In this document: piece after piece, positions 9,887 to 22,133 of the stretch | Layout of the letters: each line of letters starts with the position of its first letter | Position numbering within the stretch: the stretch's first letter is position 1 | Assembly: GCF_032341175.1 (NCBI RefSeq) | Contig: NZ_CP135435.1 | Coordinates: forward strand, 1,798,001 to 1,862,000 | Origin: Bacillus sp. DTU_2020_1000418_1_SI_GHA_SEK_038 | GTDB taxonomy: Bacteria > Bacillota > Bacilli > Bacillales > Cytobacillaceae | Direction of reading: 5' to 3' | DNA length: 64,000 bases | Position numbers and translations under genes: made by a program | The notes under the pieces: model-generated | Told to the model about the DNA's origin: nothing | The model's input: only the letters and a program-made list of their open reading frames with translations | The model's database searches: none

Positions 9887-10828
9887 ATGAAACATTTACT
9901 AACGACAACTGAATTAACCATTAATGAAATTAACGAAATTCTAGAAGACGCTCAATATTTTTTAGACGGTGGTACATGGTCACCTGGGAAAAACATATTT
10001 GTAGCGAATCTATTTTATGAAAATAGCACAAGAACGAAATGCAGCTTTGAAGTAGCTGAAAGAAGATTAGGAATTGATACAATACCATTTGAAGTGAGTA
10101 CATCAAGTGTGCAAAAAGGGGAAACTCTTTACGATACGGTTAAAACGCTTGAAGCAATCGGGGCAAATGCAGTTATTATTCGCCATAGCGAAGATCGTTA
10201 TTTTGACGAGCTAGAAGGAAAAACAGATGCAGCAATCATTAACGCTGGTGATGGATGTGGACATCACCCAACACAATCGCTGCTTGATTTATTAACCATC
10301 AAACAGGAATTTGGCCGCTTTCATGGATTAAAGGTTGCGATAATCGGTGATATTAGGCATAGCCGAGTAGCAAGATCAAATGCGGATACATTAGTGAGGT
10401 TAGGTGCAGAAGTTGTTTTTTCAGGACCTGAAGAATGGTTTGATGATGAAATTCTTGAAAATGGGGTTATCTTTGAAGATATAGATAGGGCAGTAGCTAC
10501 TTCTGATGTTGTTATGCTCCTTAGAATTCAGCATGAACGACATGAAGTAAAAGGAGATCGAACGGCTGAAGAATATCATCAAGCTTTTGGGTTGACGGTG
10601 GAAAGGGAAAGAAAAATGAAGCCAGGAAGCATCATCATGCATCCAGCTCCTATCAATCGTGATGTTGAAATTGCGGATTGCTTAGTAGAATGTGAACGTT
10701 CGAGAATATTTAAGCAAATGACAAATGGTGTTTTTGTAAGAATGGCGGTACTGAAAAGAGCGCTTGAACAAACTGAAAGGGGCGGAAAAGATGTCAACAC
10801 TTATAAAGAATGGGCAGTTGCTAACTAA
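9887..10828 (+). CDS. pyrB: Aspartate carbamoyltransferase, catalytic chain
   Basis: PyrB joins carbamoyl phosphate and aspartate to give N-carbamoyl-aspartate, the first committed step of pyrimidine synthesis. The 313-residue protein has the carbamoyl-phosphate-binding motif [11 protein letters not shown] (about 44-54), the loop [12 protein letters not shown], the [11 protein letters not shown] segment and the aspartate-domain [10 protein letters not shown]. No regulatory pyrI is nearby, as expected in Bacilli. The start ATG is 6 bases after AAGGGAGGG. The 3' end overlaps pyrC by 38 bases. Its substrate must come from a carbamoyl-phosphate synthase encoded elsewhere, because pyrAA and pyrAB are not in this operon. 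Confidence 0.97.
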   Translation: MKHLLTTTELTINEINEILEDAQYFLDGGTWSPGKNIFVANLFYENSTRTKCSFEVAERRLGIDTIPFEVSTSSVQKGETLYDTVKTLEAIGANAVIIRHSEDRYFDELEGKTDAAIINAGDGCGHHPTQSLLDLLTIKQEFGRFHGLKVAIIGDIRHSRVARSNADTLVRLGAEVVFSGPEEWFDDEILENGVIFEDIDRAVATSDVVMLLRIQHERHEVKGDRTAEEYHQAFGLTVERERKMKPGSIIMHPAPINRDVEIADCLVECERSRIFKQMTNGVFVRMAVLKRALEQTERGGKDVNTYKEWAVAN

Positions 10829-12077
10829 TGAAGGAGAATTCATAAAAAAAGATATTTTAATAGAGGCTGGAAAAATTGTTGGGATTGGCGAAGGTATTAC
10901 AACAGAAGCGAAAGAAACGATTGATGCGACGGGTCTGCTAATTGCTCCTGGATTTATTGATTTGCATGTTCACCTTCGTGAGCCGGGCGGCGAGAAGAAG
11001 GAAACAATTGAAACTGGAACTAAGTCCGCTGCAAAGGGCGGATTTACAACCGTAGCAGCAATGCCAAATACGAGACCTGTCCCAGATTCTAAAGAACAGC
11101 TGGAAAAGTTAAATAAACGAATTGAAGAAACGGCTTCTGTCCGTGTTCTTCCTTACGCATCAATTACTATTCGGGAGATCGGTGAAGAGCTTACAGATTT
11201 CCAAGCGCTTAAAGAAGCAGGGGCATTTGCCTTTACGGATGATGGTGTTGGAGTTCAATCAGCCGGAATAATGCTTGCCGCAATGAAGCGTGCTGCTGAA
11301 ATTAATATGCCGATCGTGGCCCACTGTGAAGAAAATACATTAATCAATAAAGGATCAGTTCATGAAGGCGAATTTTCGAAAAGCAATGGATTGAATGGAA
11401 TTCCTTCTGTTTGTGAATCTGTGCATATAGCTAGGGACGTTTTACTTGCTGAGGCAGCCCACTGCCATTACCATGTTTGCCATATTAGTACGAAGGAATC
11501 TGTCAGAGTTGTAAGAGATGCGAAAAGAGCAGGCATTAAGGTGACTGCGGAAGTAACTCCTCATCACCTGCTGATTTGTGAGGATGACATACCGGGATTG
11601 GATACAAATTATAAAATGAATCCGCCTTTAAGAGGTGCAGAAGACAAAATAGCCCTCATCGAAGGAATTTTAGATGGAACTATTGATTTTATTGCAACTG
11701 ATCATGCCCCGCATACAGCGGAGGAAAAGGCGGAAGGCATGCAACTTGCACCTTTTGGAATTGTTGGATTGGAAACAGCGTTCCCGCTTCTTTATACACA
11801 TTTCGTTGAAAAAGGAATTTTTACCTTAAAACAATTAATTGACTTCTTAACAATAAAGCCTGCTGAAACGTTCGGTCTTGCATCGGGCAAAATTGAAATT
11901 GGAGCAGCTGCTGATATAGTATTACTTGACTTAAATCATAGTGAAGCAATTAATCCTGAACAATTTTTATCAAAAGGGAGAAATACGCCTTTTGGTGGCT
12001 GGGAATGTAAAGGCTGGCCAGTATTAACGATGGTTAATGGGGAGATTGCTTGGAGCAACAAAGTTGTTACAGAATAA
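10791..12077 (+). CDS. pyrC: Dihydroorotase
   Basis: PyrC cyclises carbamoyl-aspartate to dihydroorotate. The 428-residue product is a type I amidohydrolase with the metal-binding motif [14 protein letters not shown] near residue 60. It also has the AHCEEN and CHISTKES histidine segments, the substrate-binding YKMNPPLR, and IATDHAPHT with the catalytic Asp. The start is the ATG at 10791 (MSTLIKNGQ), matching the family start and preceded by GGGGCGGAAAAG. An upstream in-frame ATG at 10764 is ignored. It overlaps pyrB by 38 bases. Only 46 bases separate its stop from pyrK, where two large genes (pyrAA, pyrAB) would be expected. Confidence 0.97.
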   Translation: MSTLIKNGQLLTNEGEFIKKDILIEAGKIVGIGEGITTEAKETIDATGLLIAPGFIDLHVHLREPGGEKKETIETGTKSAAKGGFTTVAAMPNTRPVPDSKEQLEKLNKRIEETASVRVLPYASITIREIGEELTDFQALKEAGAFAFTDDGVGVQSAGIMLAAMKRAAEINMPIVAHCEENTLINKGSVHEGEFSKSNGLNGIPSVCESVHIARDVLLAEAAHCHYHVCHISTKESVRVVRDAKRAGIKVTAEVTPHHLLICEDDIPGLDTNYKMNPPLRGAEDKIALIEGILDGTIDFIATDHAPHTAEEKAEGMQLAPFGIVGLETAFPLLYTHFVEKGIFTLKQLIDFLTIKPAETFGLASGKIEIGAAADIVLLDLNHSEAINPEQFLSKGRNTPFGGWECKGWPVLTMVNGEIAWSNKVVTE

Positions 12078-12123
12078 AAAGAACAGCGAGAGTACTCTGC
12101 TGAAGTCAAAAGGTGGTATTCAC
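12078..12123 (+). other. pyrC-pyrK junction lacking pyrAA-pyrAB
   Basis: In B. subtilis and B. caldolyticus the two carbamoyl-phosphate synthase genes (about 4.3 kb together) lie here. In this window the gap is 46 bases. It contains only the pyrK ribosome binding site AAAAGGTGG (12107-12115) and no recognisable piece of either gene. Confidence 0.9.
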
Positions 12124-13811
<1,688 letters not shown>

Positions 13812-13813
13812 GC

Positions 13814-14530
13814 ATGAATGGTTCGATTATCATTGCTCTTGATTTTGCCGGTAAAAAAGAAGTATTTCGATTCCTCGAGAATTTTGGAGATGAAAAGTTA
13901 TTTTTAAAAGTTGGAATGGAGCTGTACTATCAAGAGGGGCCAGGCATTATTCATGACTTGAAAAATCAAGGACATGATATTTTTCTAGATTTAAAGCTTC
14001 ATGATATTCCCAACACAGTTGGAAGTGCGATGAAGGGACTTGCCAGACTTGGGTGTGACCTCGTCAATGTCCATGCTGCCGGAGGAAAAGAAATGATGGA
14101 AGCAGCTCTCGAAGGCTTAGAGGCGGGGTCCGATAGTGGTCAAGCTAGACCTGCATGCATTGCTGTTACCCAATTAACGAGCACTTCAGAGGAGCAAATG
14201 AAGAAGGAACAATTAATCCAGTTGTCATTAGAAGAGTCCGTCCTTCATTATGCCTCACTTGCCAAGCAAGCAGGCTTGGATGGTGTTGTATGCTCCACAT
14301 ATGAAGCACGGCCTATTACTCAATTATTAGGAAATTCATTTCTTACAGTGACGCCAGGCATTCGTTTAAAGTCAGATGACGTACAGGATCAAAAACGGGT
14401 AGCTACTCCTGAATTTGCCAAGTCAGAAGGTGTTTCGGCGATTGTTGTTGGCCGTTCGATTACTAAATCTGCAAATCCGCTGGAGAAATATTTAATGTTC
14501 AAACAATCGTGGGAGGGTGTTCACCAATGA
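13814..14530 (+). CDS. pyrF: Orotidine 5'-phosphate decarboxylase
   Basis: PyrF decarboxylates OMP to UMP. The 238-residue protein has the catalytic Asp-x-Lys-x-x-Asp motif in [10 protein letters not shown] (about 58-67), the N-terminal IALDFA and the C-terminal phosphate-binding IVVGRSIT. The ATG at 13814 is chosen because the family starts just before IALD and GGAAGGAGC lies 9 bases upstream; an in-frame upstream ATG at 13787 falls inside pyrD. Its TGA overlaps the pyrE start. Confidence 0.97.
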   Translation: MNGSIIIALDFAGKKEVFRFLENFGDEKLFLKVGMELYYQEGPGIIHDLKNQGHDIFLDLKLHDIPNTVGSAMKGLARLGCDLVNVHAAGGKEMMEAALEGLEAGSDSGQARPACIAVTQLTSTSEEQMKKEQLIQLSLEESVLHYASLAKQAGLDGVVCSTYEARPITQLLGNSFLTVTPGIRLKSDDVQDQKRVATPEFAKSEGVSAIVVGRSITKSANPLEKYLMFKQSWEGVHQ

Positions 14531-15150
14531 ATCGCAAAATAGCAGAAAGTCTACTAGAAATAAAAGCTGTCGCATTAAAGCCAAACGATCCTTTTACATG
14601 GTCATCAGGTCTTCGTGCGCCAATATACTGTGATAATCGTCTAACTTTATCCTACCCTTCCGTCCGTAAAGAAATTGCCAATGGGCTGAAGGAAACGATC
14701 TTAGCGAAGTTTCCAAATGCGGAACTTATTGCAGGTACAGCTACTGCGGGCATTCCGCATGCAGCATGGGTGAGTGATTTAATGGATCTTCCAATGTGCT
14801 ATGTACGTTCAAAGCCAAAGGGCCATGGTCAAGGGAATCAGATTGAAGGGAAAGCTCAAGCAGGTCAAAAGGTCGTAGTGGTTGAAGATTTAATTTCAAC
14901 AGGCGGCAGCGTCATTACTGCTGTTGAGGCGCTCAGAAAGGCTGGGTGCGAGGTGTTAGGAGTAGTAGCTATTTTCACCTATCAACTTCAAAAGGGAAAG
15001 GAACTTTTGGAAAATGCGAATATTAGCGCCTATACCTTAACTGACTTTGAAACTTTATCGGAAATTGCAAGAGAAAAAGGGTATATCCAAGGGGAAGATA
15101 TGAAGAAGCTTTCCGAATGGAGAAATGATCCTGCGGAATGGGGAAAATAA
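14527..15150 (+). CDS. pyrE: Orotate phosphoribosyltransferase
   Basis: PyrE transfers orotate onto PRPP to give OMP. The 207-residue product has the PRPP-binding motif [17 protein letters not shown] (near 118-134), the flexible-loop basic segment [15 protein letters not shown] and the N-terminal [16 protein letters not shown]. The ATG at 14527 overlaps the pyrF stop (ATGA) and follows GGGAGGG. It is the last gene of the operon; a palindromic element at 15163-15249 follows and may end transcription between the converging pyrE and rqcH. Confidence 0.97.
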   Translation: MNRKIAESLLEIKAVALKPNDPFTWSSGLRAPIYCDNRLTLSYPSVRKEIANGLKETILAKFPNAELIAGTATAGIPHAAWVSDLMDLPMCYVRSKPKGHGQGNQIEGKAQAGQKVVVVEDLISTGGSVITAVEALRKAGCEVLGVVAIFTYQLQKGKELLENANISAYTLTDFETLSEIAREKGYIQGEDMKKLSEWRNDPAEWGK

Positions 15151-15162
15151 ACTTAACTAGTA

Positions 15163-15249
15163 AAGGTGCCAGGCACCACGATTCAATATCCAGTGTCAAA
15201 TTAGTTGATGAGAACTAGATATTGGTTTTATTGTGGAGTCAGGCACCTT
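15163..15249. repeat. Palindromic GGTGCCAGGCACC element between converging genes
   Basis: AAGGTGCC (15163-15170) pairs with GGCACCTT (15242-15249), CCAC (15176-15179) with GTGG (15233-15236), and CAATATC (15184-15190) with GATATTG (15218-15224). Together they form a long interrupted hairpin. The left arm itself is a small palindrome (GGTGCC-A-GGCACC). It may act as a terminator for either strand. The nested palindrome resembles RAYT-associated REP sequences of Bacilli (inference). Confidence 0.7.
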
Positions 15250-15255
15250 ATTTTG

Positions 15256-16965
15256 TTATTTTTTTAAAGCGAGAACTGTTTCCTCATCCGGAGTCACATA
15301 TATTGTTTGCTGGTTATCGTATATAACGAATCCGGGCTTTGCACCGCTAGGCTTTTTGACATGTCTGATTTGAGTAAAGTCAACAGGTACGGAGCTCGAA
15401 TTTCTTGCTTTACTAAAGTAAGCAGCAAGGACAGCTGCTTCAAGAATTGTCTTTTCTGAAGGCTCCTTGCTGCGAATGACGACATGGGAACCGGGAATAT
15501 CCTTTGTATGAAGCCAAATTTCATCTCTGCCTGCCAGTTTATTCGTTAAATAATCATTTTGCTTATTATTTTTACCGACTAAAATTTCTGTTCCGTCTGT
15601 GGAAGTATAGGGGTCCAGCACTGGCTTCGCGTTTTGGACTTTTTTATTTTTTCGCTTCTGTTTATCTTTTATATATTGTCCTTCGATCAGCTCTTCGCGA
15701 ATTTCCTCGATATCCTTCGGTGAGGCCGATTCCACCTGCTGCAGCAAAGCTTCAAAATACGCGTGCTCTTTTCTAGCTAACTCGATTTGTTCTTTTACAA
15801 TACCAATAGCATTTTTCGCTTTCTGGTACTTTGTAAAATATCTTTGCGCATTTTCCGATGGAGTTTTTTGCGGCTCCAATTGGATGGTCACTGTTGCCCC
15901 TTGTTCATCATAATAATTGATGACTTCGATTTCCTTCATACCTTTTTTGATGGCAAAAATATTAGCTGTCACTAATTCGCCATACAGCTGGTGAATATCC
16001 GCATTTTCTGCTTCCTTTAAAGTAGCCATAAGCTTCTTGATTTTTTTCTCGTTTTTTTCTTTTTCGTTCATAATAAATCGTTCAAGATCATGTGCTTGCT
16101 GTTTTACACGGTCACGTTCTGCTTTGCCAAAATAAAAGCGATCGAGCATTTTGCTTAATGTTTGAAACTCTCTTGCGTCTCCTTGCAAATAATGCAATGG
16201 AAATAGATAAAAATTCTCCTTCGTTCCACTCATCGTAATTGTGGGCTGTATTTGCTGTACCTTTACTTCTTGCAAAATTGTTAAAAACGTCTTCGGTAAA
16301 GTTGTCCGATTAGCTAAGCCTGCCTGAAAGATGACTTCTTTTGCGAAAAGTGGAGATATTCCAGCAAAGCTTGAGACAAGCTGCTTATCTAGCTTCCCGC
16401 TATTAAAATCCAATTGCTTCAAAACTTCGGTTTCGTCTGCTTCAAATGGATTTAATTTATTTTGACTTGGCGGCAATATGTATTCGTGTCCAGGCAAAAT
16501 GGCCCGATGTGAATTGACGGCAAATGAAACATGCTTAATACTATCGAGAATCATATTTCTCGTTTTATCCACTAATGTAATATTGCTATGCCGTCCCATA
16601 ATCTCTACAATAAGTTGTTTATAGGACGTATCCCCAATTTCGTTCCGCCCTTTTACTTCAAAAATAATAATCCGATCTAAGTCCACCTGCTTAATATCTT
16701 CAAGAAAATACCCTTCTAAATGCTTTCTAAGGAGCATACAAAACATAGGCGGCTCTGCAGGGTTGTCATGAGATTCATTTGTCAGCTGCACCCGTGCATA
16801 GCTTGGGTGAGCAGATAATAGGAGCTTATGATTTTTTCCATTGGCTCTTACTACTAAAATAATTTCATTTTTATAAGGCTGATGAATTTTATTAATTCTT
16901 CCGCCTTTTAATTCACGGGTCAATTCTTCTGTCATGGCCCTAGTAAATAAACCGTCAAATGACAT
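15256..16965 (-). CDS. rqcH: RqcH (YloA), NFACT ribosome quality control factor
   Basis: RqcH binds stalled 50S subunits carrying peptidyl-tRNA and directs addition of C-terminal alanine tails, marking the nascent chain for ClpXP. The 569-residue protein has the NFACT-N domain at the start ([22 protein letters not shown], read to residue 20 as [20 protein letters not shown]), a helix-hairpin-helix and coiled-coil middle (about 250-430), and a C-terminal NFACT-R domain with [18 protein letters not shown]. Older annotation calls it fibronectin-binding protein. The start at 16965 is chosen because the family begins MSFDG and AAGGATG lies upstream; the open frame extends 33 codons further without support. 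It faces the pyr operon. Confidence 0.95.
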   Translation of the reverse strand: MSFDGLFTRAMTEELTRELKGGRINKIHQPYKNEIILVVRANGKNHKLLLSAHPSYARVQLTNESHDNPAEPPMFCMLLRKHLEGYFLEDIKQVDLDRIIIFEVKGRNEIGDTSYKQLIVEIMGRHSNITLVDKTRNMILDSIKHVSFAVNSHRAILPGHEYILPPSQNKLNPFEADETEVLKQLDFNSGKLDKQLVSSFAGISPLFAKEVIFQAGLANRTTLPKTFLTILQEVKVQQIQPTITMSGTKENFYLFPLHYLQGDAREFQTLSKMLDRFYFGKAERDRVKQQAHDLERFIMNEKEKNEKKIKKLMATLKEAENADIHQLYGELVTANIFAIKKGMKEIEVINYYDEQGATVTIQLEPQKTPSENAQRYFTKYQKAKNAIGIVKEQIELARKEHAYFEALLQQVESASPKDIEEIREELIEGQYIKDKQKRKNKKVQNAKPVLDPYTSTDGTEILVGKNNKQNDYLTNKLAGRDEIWLHTKDIPGSHVVIRSKEPSEKTILEAAVLAAYFSKARNSSSVPVDFTQIRHVKKPSGAKPGFVIYDNQQTIYVTPDEETVLALKK

Positions 16966-17483
16966 AAGGAAACATCCTTTTCTATTTAATATCTTCATTT
17001 TTCTTACACTAACCCTAAAAGGTGTCCACATTATAAAAGGAAGAAGAGGCAGCTTTACGGACAATAGTTCCGTTATTTGAGAAAAAGAATGTTAATTTCT
17101 GAGGTTTGCGGACATACGTTCTGCTAATATATAAAAAGCCTCGATTTCCTTGTGTTTTTTCGGGAATAGCGGCCTCAGTGTCCATTTAGCCATTCATTTA
17201 GATCATTTATATAGAAATAACGGATTCTTTGTCCGCTTATTTCTCCCCACATTGGTTTTTATCCCGCTACCTAAATATAATAGCATTTTTTTGGACGAGT
17301 CTGAATAAGCTTTCTTTAGACTAGGCTGTTTTCGGGGGGATGTTTGCTAATTTTAAAGGGGTGGTAGGTCCGAATGCTGTAACAGAAAAGGCATCTTTTC
17401 ATTATAAGAGCCATAACTCTAGTTTGTACAAACATTTGCTTTTCTACAAGAAGCTAGACAATAAGGAGGAAGTGTGATGTCTG
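16966..17483. other. Intergenic region between divergent rqcH and the Ca2+ ATPase, with degenerate repeats
   Basis: No gene is seen in these 518 bases. The left part holds the rqcH ribosome binding site on the minus strand. Four degenerate copies of a CGGACA-xxx-GTCCG-type unit lie at 17057-17243 (see the repeat entry). The remainder, 17244-17460, is A/T-rich with no promoter I can name with confidence. Confidence 0.6.
17057..17243. repeat. Four degenerate copies of a ~24-bp CGGACA...TCCG unit, spaced 51-60 bp
   Basis: Units begin at 17057 (ACGGACAATAGTTCCGTTAT), 17108 (GCGGACATACGTTCTGCTAA), 17168 (AGCGGCCTCAGTGTCCATTT) and 17220 (ACGGATTCTTTGTCCGCTTA). Each is an imperfect small palindrome followed by T/A-rich sequence, and the start-to-start distances are 51, 60 and 52 bases. 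This suggests a decayed tandem array. No function is assigned. Confidence 0.55.
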
Positions 17484-20162
17484 ATGAGATTTCATGAAAT
17501 GAACGAAACAGAAGTTGAACAAGCTCTTAATTCTGATAAAACAGCCGGTTTAACGAGTGAAGATGTAAAGAAGCGAAGAAAGCAATTTGGCTATAATGAA
17601 TTAGAAGAGGGAGAAAAACAGTCTGCCTTACTTTTGTTTTTTAGTCAATTTAAGGATTTCATGGTCCTTGTTTTACTAGCAGCGACACTTGTTTCGGGGC
17701 TCCTTGGTGAATACATAGATGCTGTCGCCATTATTGCGATCGTGATAATAAATGGTATGCTTGGTTTTTTTCAAGAGAGGAAGGCGGAAAAATCATTAGC
17801 TGCATTAAAAGAGCTTTCGGCGCCTCAGGTTAGTGTATTAAGAGATGGGGAATGGATAAAAATTCTTTCAAAAGAAATAGTCGTTGGAGATATTATTAGA
17901 TTTTCGAGCGGAGACCGAATCGGGGCAGATGTAAGATTGATAGAATCCAATAGCCTTGAAGTAGAAGAGTCTGCACTGACTGGCGAATCTCTGCCGGTTT
18001 CGAAAACAACAGGCTCTATAAAAGCGGCTAATCTTGGAATCGGCGATATGGAAAACATGGCTTTTATGGGCACATTAGTTACACGCGGAAGCGGAGTAGG
18101 TCTTGTCGTTGCAATCGGAATGAAAACAGCTATGGGGCAAATTGCCGATTTGCTGCAAAAGGCTGAAACAATGACTACACCATTGCAGCGCAGGCTTGAG
18201 CAGCTTGGAAAAATTCTCATCACTGTGGCCCTTTTACTAACTGTTCTAGTAGTTGTTGTCGGGGTTTTACAAGGGCAAGACTTATATACGATGTTCCTTG
18301 CGGGGGTTTCATTAGCTGTTGCAGCCATCCCAGAAGGGCTTCCGGCCATTGTAACGGTTGCTTTATCTCTCGGTGTCCAAAGAATGATAAAGCAGAAGGC
18401 AATCGTAAGGAAGCTTCCTGCCGTTGAAACACTTGGATGTGCCTCGGTTATCTGTTCAGATAAGACAGGAACAATGACTCAAAATAAAATGACCGTCACC
18501 CATCTTTGGAGCGGTGGCAACGTATGGCATGTAGATGGCGTTGGTTATGAACCTCAAGGGAAGTTTTCTCGAAATGATAAGCAAATAGAATTAAAGAATG
18601 AAAAGTCACTTCAGCAATTGCTCATGTTTGGAATGCTCTGTAATCATGCAGAAATAAAACAAAAAAGTAAAGAATATATAATTGATGGAGATCCTACAGA
18701 AGGCGCGTTGCTGGTTGCGGCTATGAAGGCAGGCTACAGCCGGAACACTTTGTTAAGCCAATATCAAATCATAAAGGAATTCCCTTTTGATTCTTCAAGG
18801 AAAATGATGAGTATTATTGTAAAGGATCACAATGGCAGGCAATTTATTGTCACTAAAGGAGCACCCGATGTGTTGGCTGGGATATCCAGAAGTGTCCTTT
18901 GGGACGGAAAACGCCAACTAATGTCAGGTGAAGTTTCTAGAAAAATTCAAGAAGCAATTGAAGGCTTAGCCTCACAAGCCTTAAGAACAATAGCGATTGG
19001 GTTTAAAGAAATCCCTGAAAACACCATCATTTTACATGAAAAAGAGGCAGAAAGAGATCTTACCTTTATAGGTCTTCATGGCATGATTGATCCACCAAGA
19101 CCAGAAGTAAAGAATGCTGTTAAAGAGTGCAGGGACGCAGGAATTAAAACTGTTATGATTACTGGTGATCATGTCATTACCGCAAAAGCGATAGCAAAGC
19201 AGCTTGGTATATTTACAAACAACTCAAAGGTTTTGGATGGAAAAGCACTTTCAGAAATGAATGTTCATGAATTAGAAGAAGTAGTCGATGATGTTTCTGT
19301 TTTTGCCAGAGTTTCCCCAGAGCATAAATTGAAAATTGTAAAGGCTTTGCAGAACAGAGGACATATAGTGGCCATGACAGGTGATGGCGTTAATGATGCA
19401 CCGGCTATTAAGGCAGCGGATATTGGGGTAGCAATGGGGATAACGGGGACAGATGTGGCCAAGGAAGCTTCTGCTTTGGTTCTTCTGGATGATAATTTTG
19501 CTACGATTAAAGCGGCGATAAAAGAAGGCAGAAATATTTACGAGAATATTAGAAAATTTATTCGATATTTGCTAGCTTCCAATGTTGGTGAAATTCTTGT
19601 TATGCTTTTTGCTATGCTCCTTGGTTACCCACTTCCTTTAGTGCCTATACAAATACTATGGGTAAATCTTGTAACAGACGGCTTACCTGCAATGGCTTTA
19701 GGTTTAGATCAGCCTGAAGATGATGTAATGAAACGAAAGCCAAGAAATCCTAGGGAGGGAGTATTTGCTAGAGGACTTGGCTGGAAGGTAGTATCACGAG
19801 GCTTCTTAATTGGGATTGTCACATTAATAGCTTTCATTATCGTTTACAATAAAAATCCAGAAGATCTTGCATATGCACAAACGATTGCTTTTTCCACCTT
19901 AGTAATGGCACAACTTATTCACGTATTTGATTGCCGCAGTGAGAAGTCAGTTTTTGCAAGAAATCCATTCGGAAACAAATATTTAGTTTGGGCGGTTATT
20001 TCATCCTTGGCCTTACTGTTTGTTGTTATTTACTATCCGCCATTACAGCCAATATTCCATACAGTTCCAGTGGAAATGAAAGATTGGTTTATGATTACTG
20101 GGCTTGCAGCATTACCAACATTTTTATTAGCAGGTTCTTTTTTGGCAAGAAAAAGAAAATAA
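17484..20162 (+). CDS. yloB: P-type Ca2+-transporting ATPase (YloB)
   Basis: This is an 892-residue SERCA-like P2A ATPase that would export or sequester Ca2+ using ATP. Visible features are an N-terminal cation ATPase domain, the TGES motif (ALTGESLPVS) of the actuator domain, and the membrane motif AAIPEGLPA in TM4. The phosphorylation site is DKTGT, Asp326. The nucleotide-binding KGAPD and the hinge TGDGVNDAP are also present, and the C-terminal membrane bundle contains NLVTDGLPAMALG. The start MRFHEM aligns with B. subtilis YloB. The strong GGAGGA (17465-17470) is 13 bases from this ATG and is better spaced for a six-codon frame starting at 17477. B. subtilis YloB is linked to Ca2+ and spore germination; the same role is inferred. 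Confidence 0.95.
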   Translation: MRFHEMNETEVEQALNSDKTAGLTSEDVKKRRKQFGYNELEEGEKQSALLLFFSQFKDFMVLVLLAATLVSGLLGEYIDAVAIIAIVIINGMLGFFQERKAEKSLAALKELSAPQVSVLRDGEWIKILSKEIVVGDIIRFSSGDRIGADVRLIESNSLEVEESALTGESLPVSKTTGSIKAANLGIGDMENMAFMGTLVTRGSGVGLVVAIGMKTAMGQIADLLQKAETMTTPLQRRLEQLGKILITVALLLTVLVVVVGVLQGQDLYTMFLAGVSLAVAAIPEGLPAIVTVALSLGVQRMIKQKAIVRKLPAVETLGCASVICSDKTGTMTQNKMTVTHLWSGGNVWHVDGVGYEPQGKFSRNDKQIELKNEKSLQQLLMFGMLCNHAEIKQKSKEYIIDGDPTEGALLVAAMKAGYSRNTLLSQYQIIKEFPFDSSRKMMSIIVKDHNGRQFIVTKGAPDVLAGISRSVLWDGKRQLMSGEVSRKIQEAIEGLASQALRTIAIGFKEIPENTIILHEKEAERDLTFIGLHGMIDPPRPEVKNAVKECRDAGIKTVMITGDHVITAKAIAKQLGIFTNNSKVLDGKALSEMNVHELEEVVDDVSVFARVSPEHKLKIVKALQNRGHIVAMTGDGVNDAPAIKAADIGVAMGITGTDVAKEASALVLLDDNFATIKAAIKEGRNIYENIRKFIRYLLASNVGEILVMLFAMLLGYPLPLVPIQILWVNLVTDGLPAMALGLDQPEDDVMKRKPRNPREGVFARGLGWKVVSRGFLIGIVTLIAFIIVYNKNPEDLAYAQTIAFSTLVMAQLIHVFDCRSEKSVFARNPFGNKYLVWAVISSLALLFVVIYYPPLQPIFHTVPVEMKDWFMITGLAALPTFLLAGSFLARKRK

Positions 20163-20176
20163 GATATGCTATAATC

Positions 20177-20210
20177 CAAAAGGTAATAGAGCATTTTCTA
20201 TTGCCTTTTT
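20177..20210 (+). terminator. Terminator after the Ca2+ ATPase
   Basis: AAAAGGTAATAGA pairs with TCTATTGCCTTTT (one T-G wobble) around a six-base loop and ends in TTTTT. Confidence 0.85.
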
Positions 20211-20312
20211 GTTTTGTATTAAAATTTTTAAATACATTTTTCTTTAATTATGGTAAAATACGAACTAATTGTTTAATTTTTTTTGTAATCCATAGATCAG
20301 GGCGTGTTTAAT

Positions 20313-21185
20313 ATGGTTATTAGTATGACTGGTTTTGGCAGAGGGAAGAAGAATGAGGGTCCTTTTACTGCCTTAGTTGAAGTTAAATCGGTAAATCATC
20401 GATTTGCTGAATACCAAATTAGAATGCCGAAACAGCTTCTTTATCTTGAAGATAAAATTAAGAAGAAGATTAGTGAATATGTCCAAAGAGGAAGAACTGA
20501 AGTTTATATCACAGTTGAGGGACAGAGCTTGGCAAGTCGGCAAGTTCAAATAGATTGGGCATTATTAGACGAATATGTTAAATACATAACGGATATTAAA
20601 AACAAATTTTCAATTGGAACTGAAGTAACCCTTCAGGATTTAACGAGAGAAGAGCTTATACTAATAGTAGATAAAGAAACGAACAATGAAAATTTAGAAG
20701 CAATGTTGCTTACAGCTGTCGAAGAGGCATGTCAACAATTATGGCAAATGCGTAAATTTGAAGGTTTGGAGCTCGAAAAGGATCTAAACTGTAATCTTAG
20801 CAAATTAACTGAGCGACTTGCTGAATTAAAAGAGTATGCCCCGAAAGTTGTACAGCAATATCAAGAGAAACTGGCCAAGCGGATGTCTGATTTTTTGAAT
20901 GGGCAAGTAGATGAAACGAGATTGTTAACGGAAGTAGCTATTTTCGCCGATAAGTCAGATATTAACGAGGAAGTCACTCGTCTTTACAGTCATATCAATC
21001 AATTTACACATACGTTGCCATTAAGTGAACCGATTGGAAGAAAATTGGATTTTATTCTTCAGGAGATGAACCGTGAAGTGAATACAATAGGTTCGAAAGC
21101 AAATGATTCGTCTATAGCTTTTCTTGTAGTAGAAATGAAAAGCTTGCTGGAAAAGATGAAGGAACAAGTCCAAAATATTGAATGA
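20313..21185 (+). CDS. yloC: YicC-family endoribonuclease (YloC)
   Basis: This 290-residue protein begins MVISMTGFGRG, the diagnostic start of the YicC/YloC family, and has VEVKSVNHRF shortly after. The C-terminal half has the conserved DINEEVTRLYSHINQF and GRKLDFILQEMNREVNTIGSK (shown in part: GRKLDFILQEMNREVNTIGS). E. coli YicC and B. subtilis YloC have been characterised as endoribonucleases. The ATG at 20313 matches the family start; an in-frame GTG at 20304 has no better ribosome binding site. An extended -10 box TGGTAAAAT is at 20251-20259. It precedes remA and gmk as in B. subtilis. Confidence 0.93.
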   Translation: MVISMTGFGRGKKNEGPFTALVEVKSVNHRFAEYQIRMPKQLLYLEDKIKKKISEYVQRGRTEVYITVEGQSLASRQVQIDWALLDEYVKYITDIKNKFSIGTEVTLQDLTREELILIVDKETNNENLEAMLLTAVEEACQQLWQMRKFEGLELEKDLNCNLSKLTERLAELKEYAPKVVQQYQEKLAKRMSDFLNGQVDETRLLTEVAIFADKSDINEEVTRLYSHINQFTHTLPLSEPIGRKLDFILQEMNREVNTIGSKANDSSIAFLVVEMKSLLEKMKEQVQNIE

Positions 21186-21242
21186 CTGTTTAGAAAAAGG
21201 CTCGCGGGGCCAAAATATATAACTGATACTTGGAGGAACCTG

Positions 21243-21506
21243 ATGGCGATTAAATTAATTAATATTGGCTTTGGCAATATTGTTTCAGCCAATCGTATAA
21301 TCTCTATAGTAAGCCCCGAATCCGCACCGATAAAAAGAATCATCCAGGATGCTCGTGATCGCGGTTCATTAATAGATGCAACATACGGGAGGCGGACGAG
21401 GGCAGTTATCGTTATGGATAGTGACCATGTCATTCTCTCAGCAGTTCAGCCAGAGACCGTTGCCCACCGCTTAGATGACAGAGACGATACTATTGATGAA
21501 GGGTAG
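21243..21506 (+). CDS. remA: RemA (YlzA), regulator of extracellular matrix genes
   Basis: The 87-residue protein starts [20 protein letters not shown] and contains SPESAPIKR and [19 protein letters not shown], the highly conserved RemA sequence. In B. subtilis RemA is a DNA-binding protein that forms ring oligomers and activates eps, tapA and osmoprotection genes. Length equals that of known RemA proteins. The start has GGAGG about 8 bases upstream. It sits between yloC and gmk with a 9-base gap to the latter. Confidence 0.96.
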   Translation: MAIKLINIGFGNIVSANRIISIVSPESAPIKRIIQDARDRGSLIDATYGRRTRAVIVMDSDHVILSAVQPETVAHRLDDRDDTIDEG

Positions 21507-21512
21507 GATTGA

Positions 21513-22130
<618 letters not shown>

Positions 22131-22133
22131 TAA

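Noticed and set aside
17825..18349. 174-codon open frame on the minus strand inside the Ca2+ ATPase gene
   Set aside because: It is antisense to conserved ATPase domains, with no family features and no promoter or ribosome binding site.
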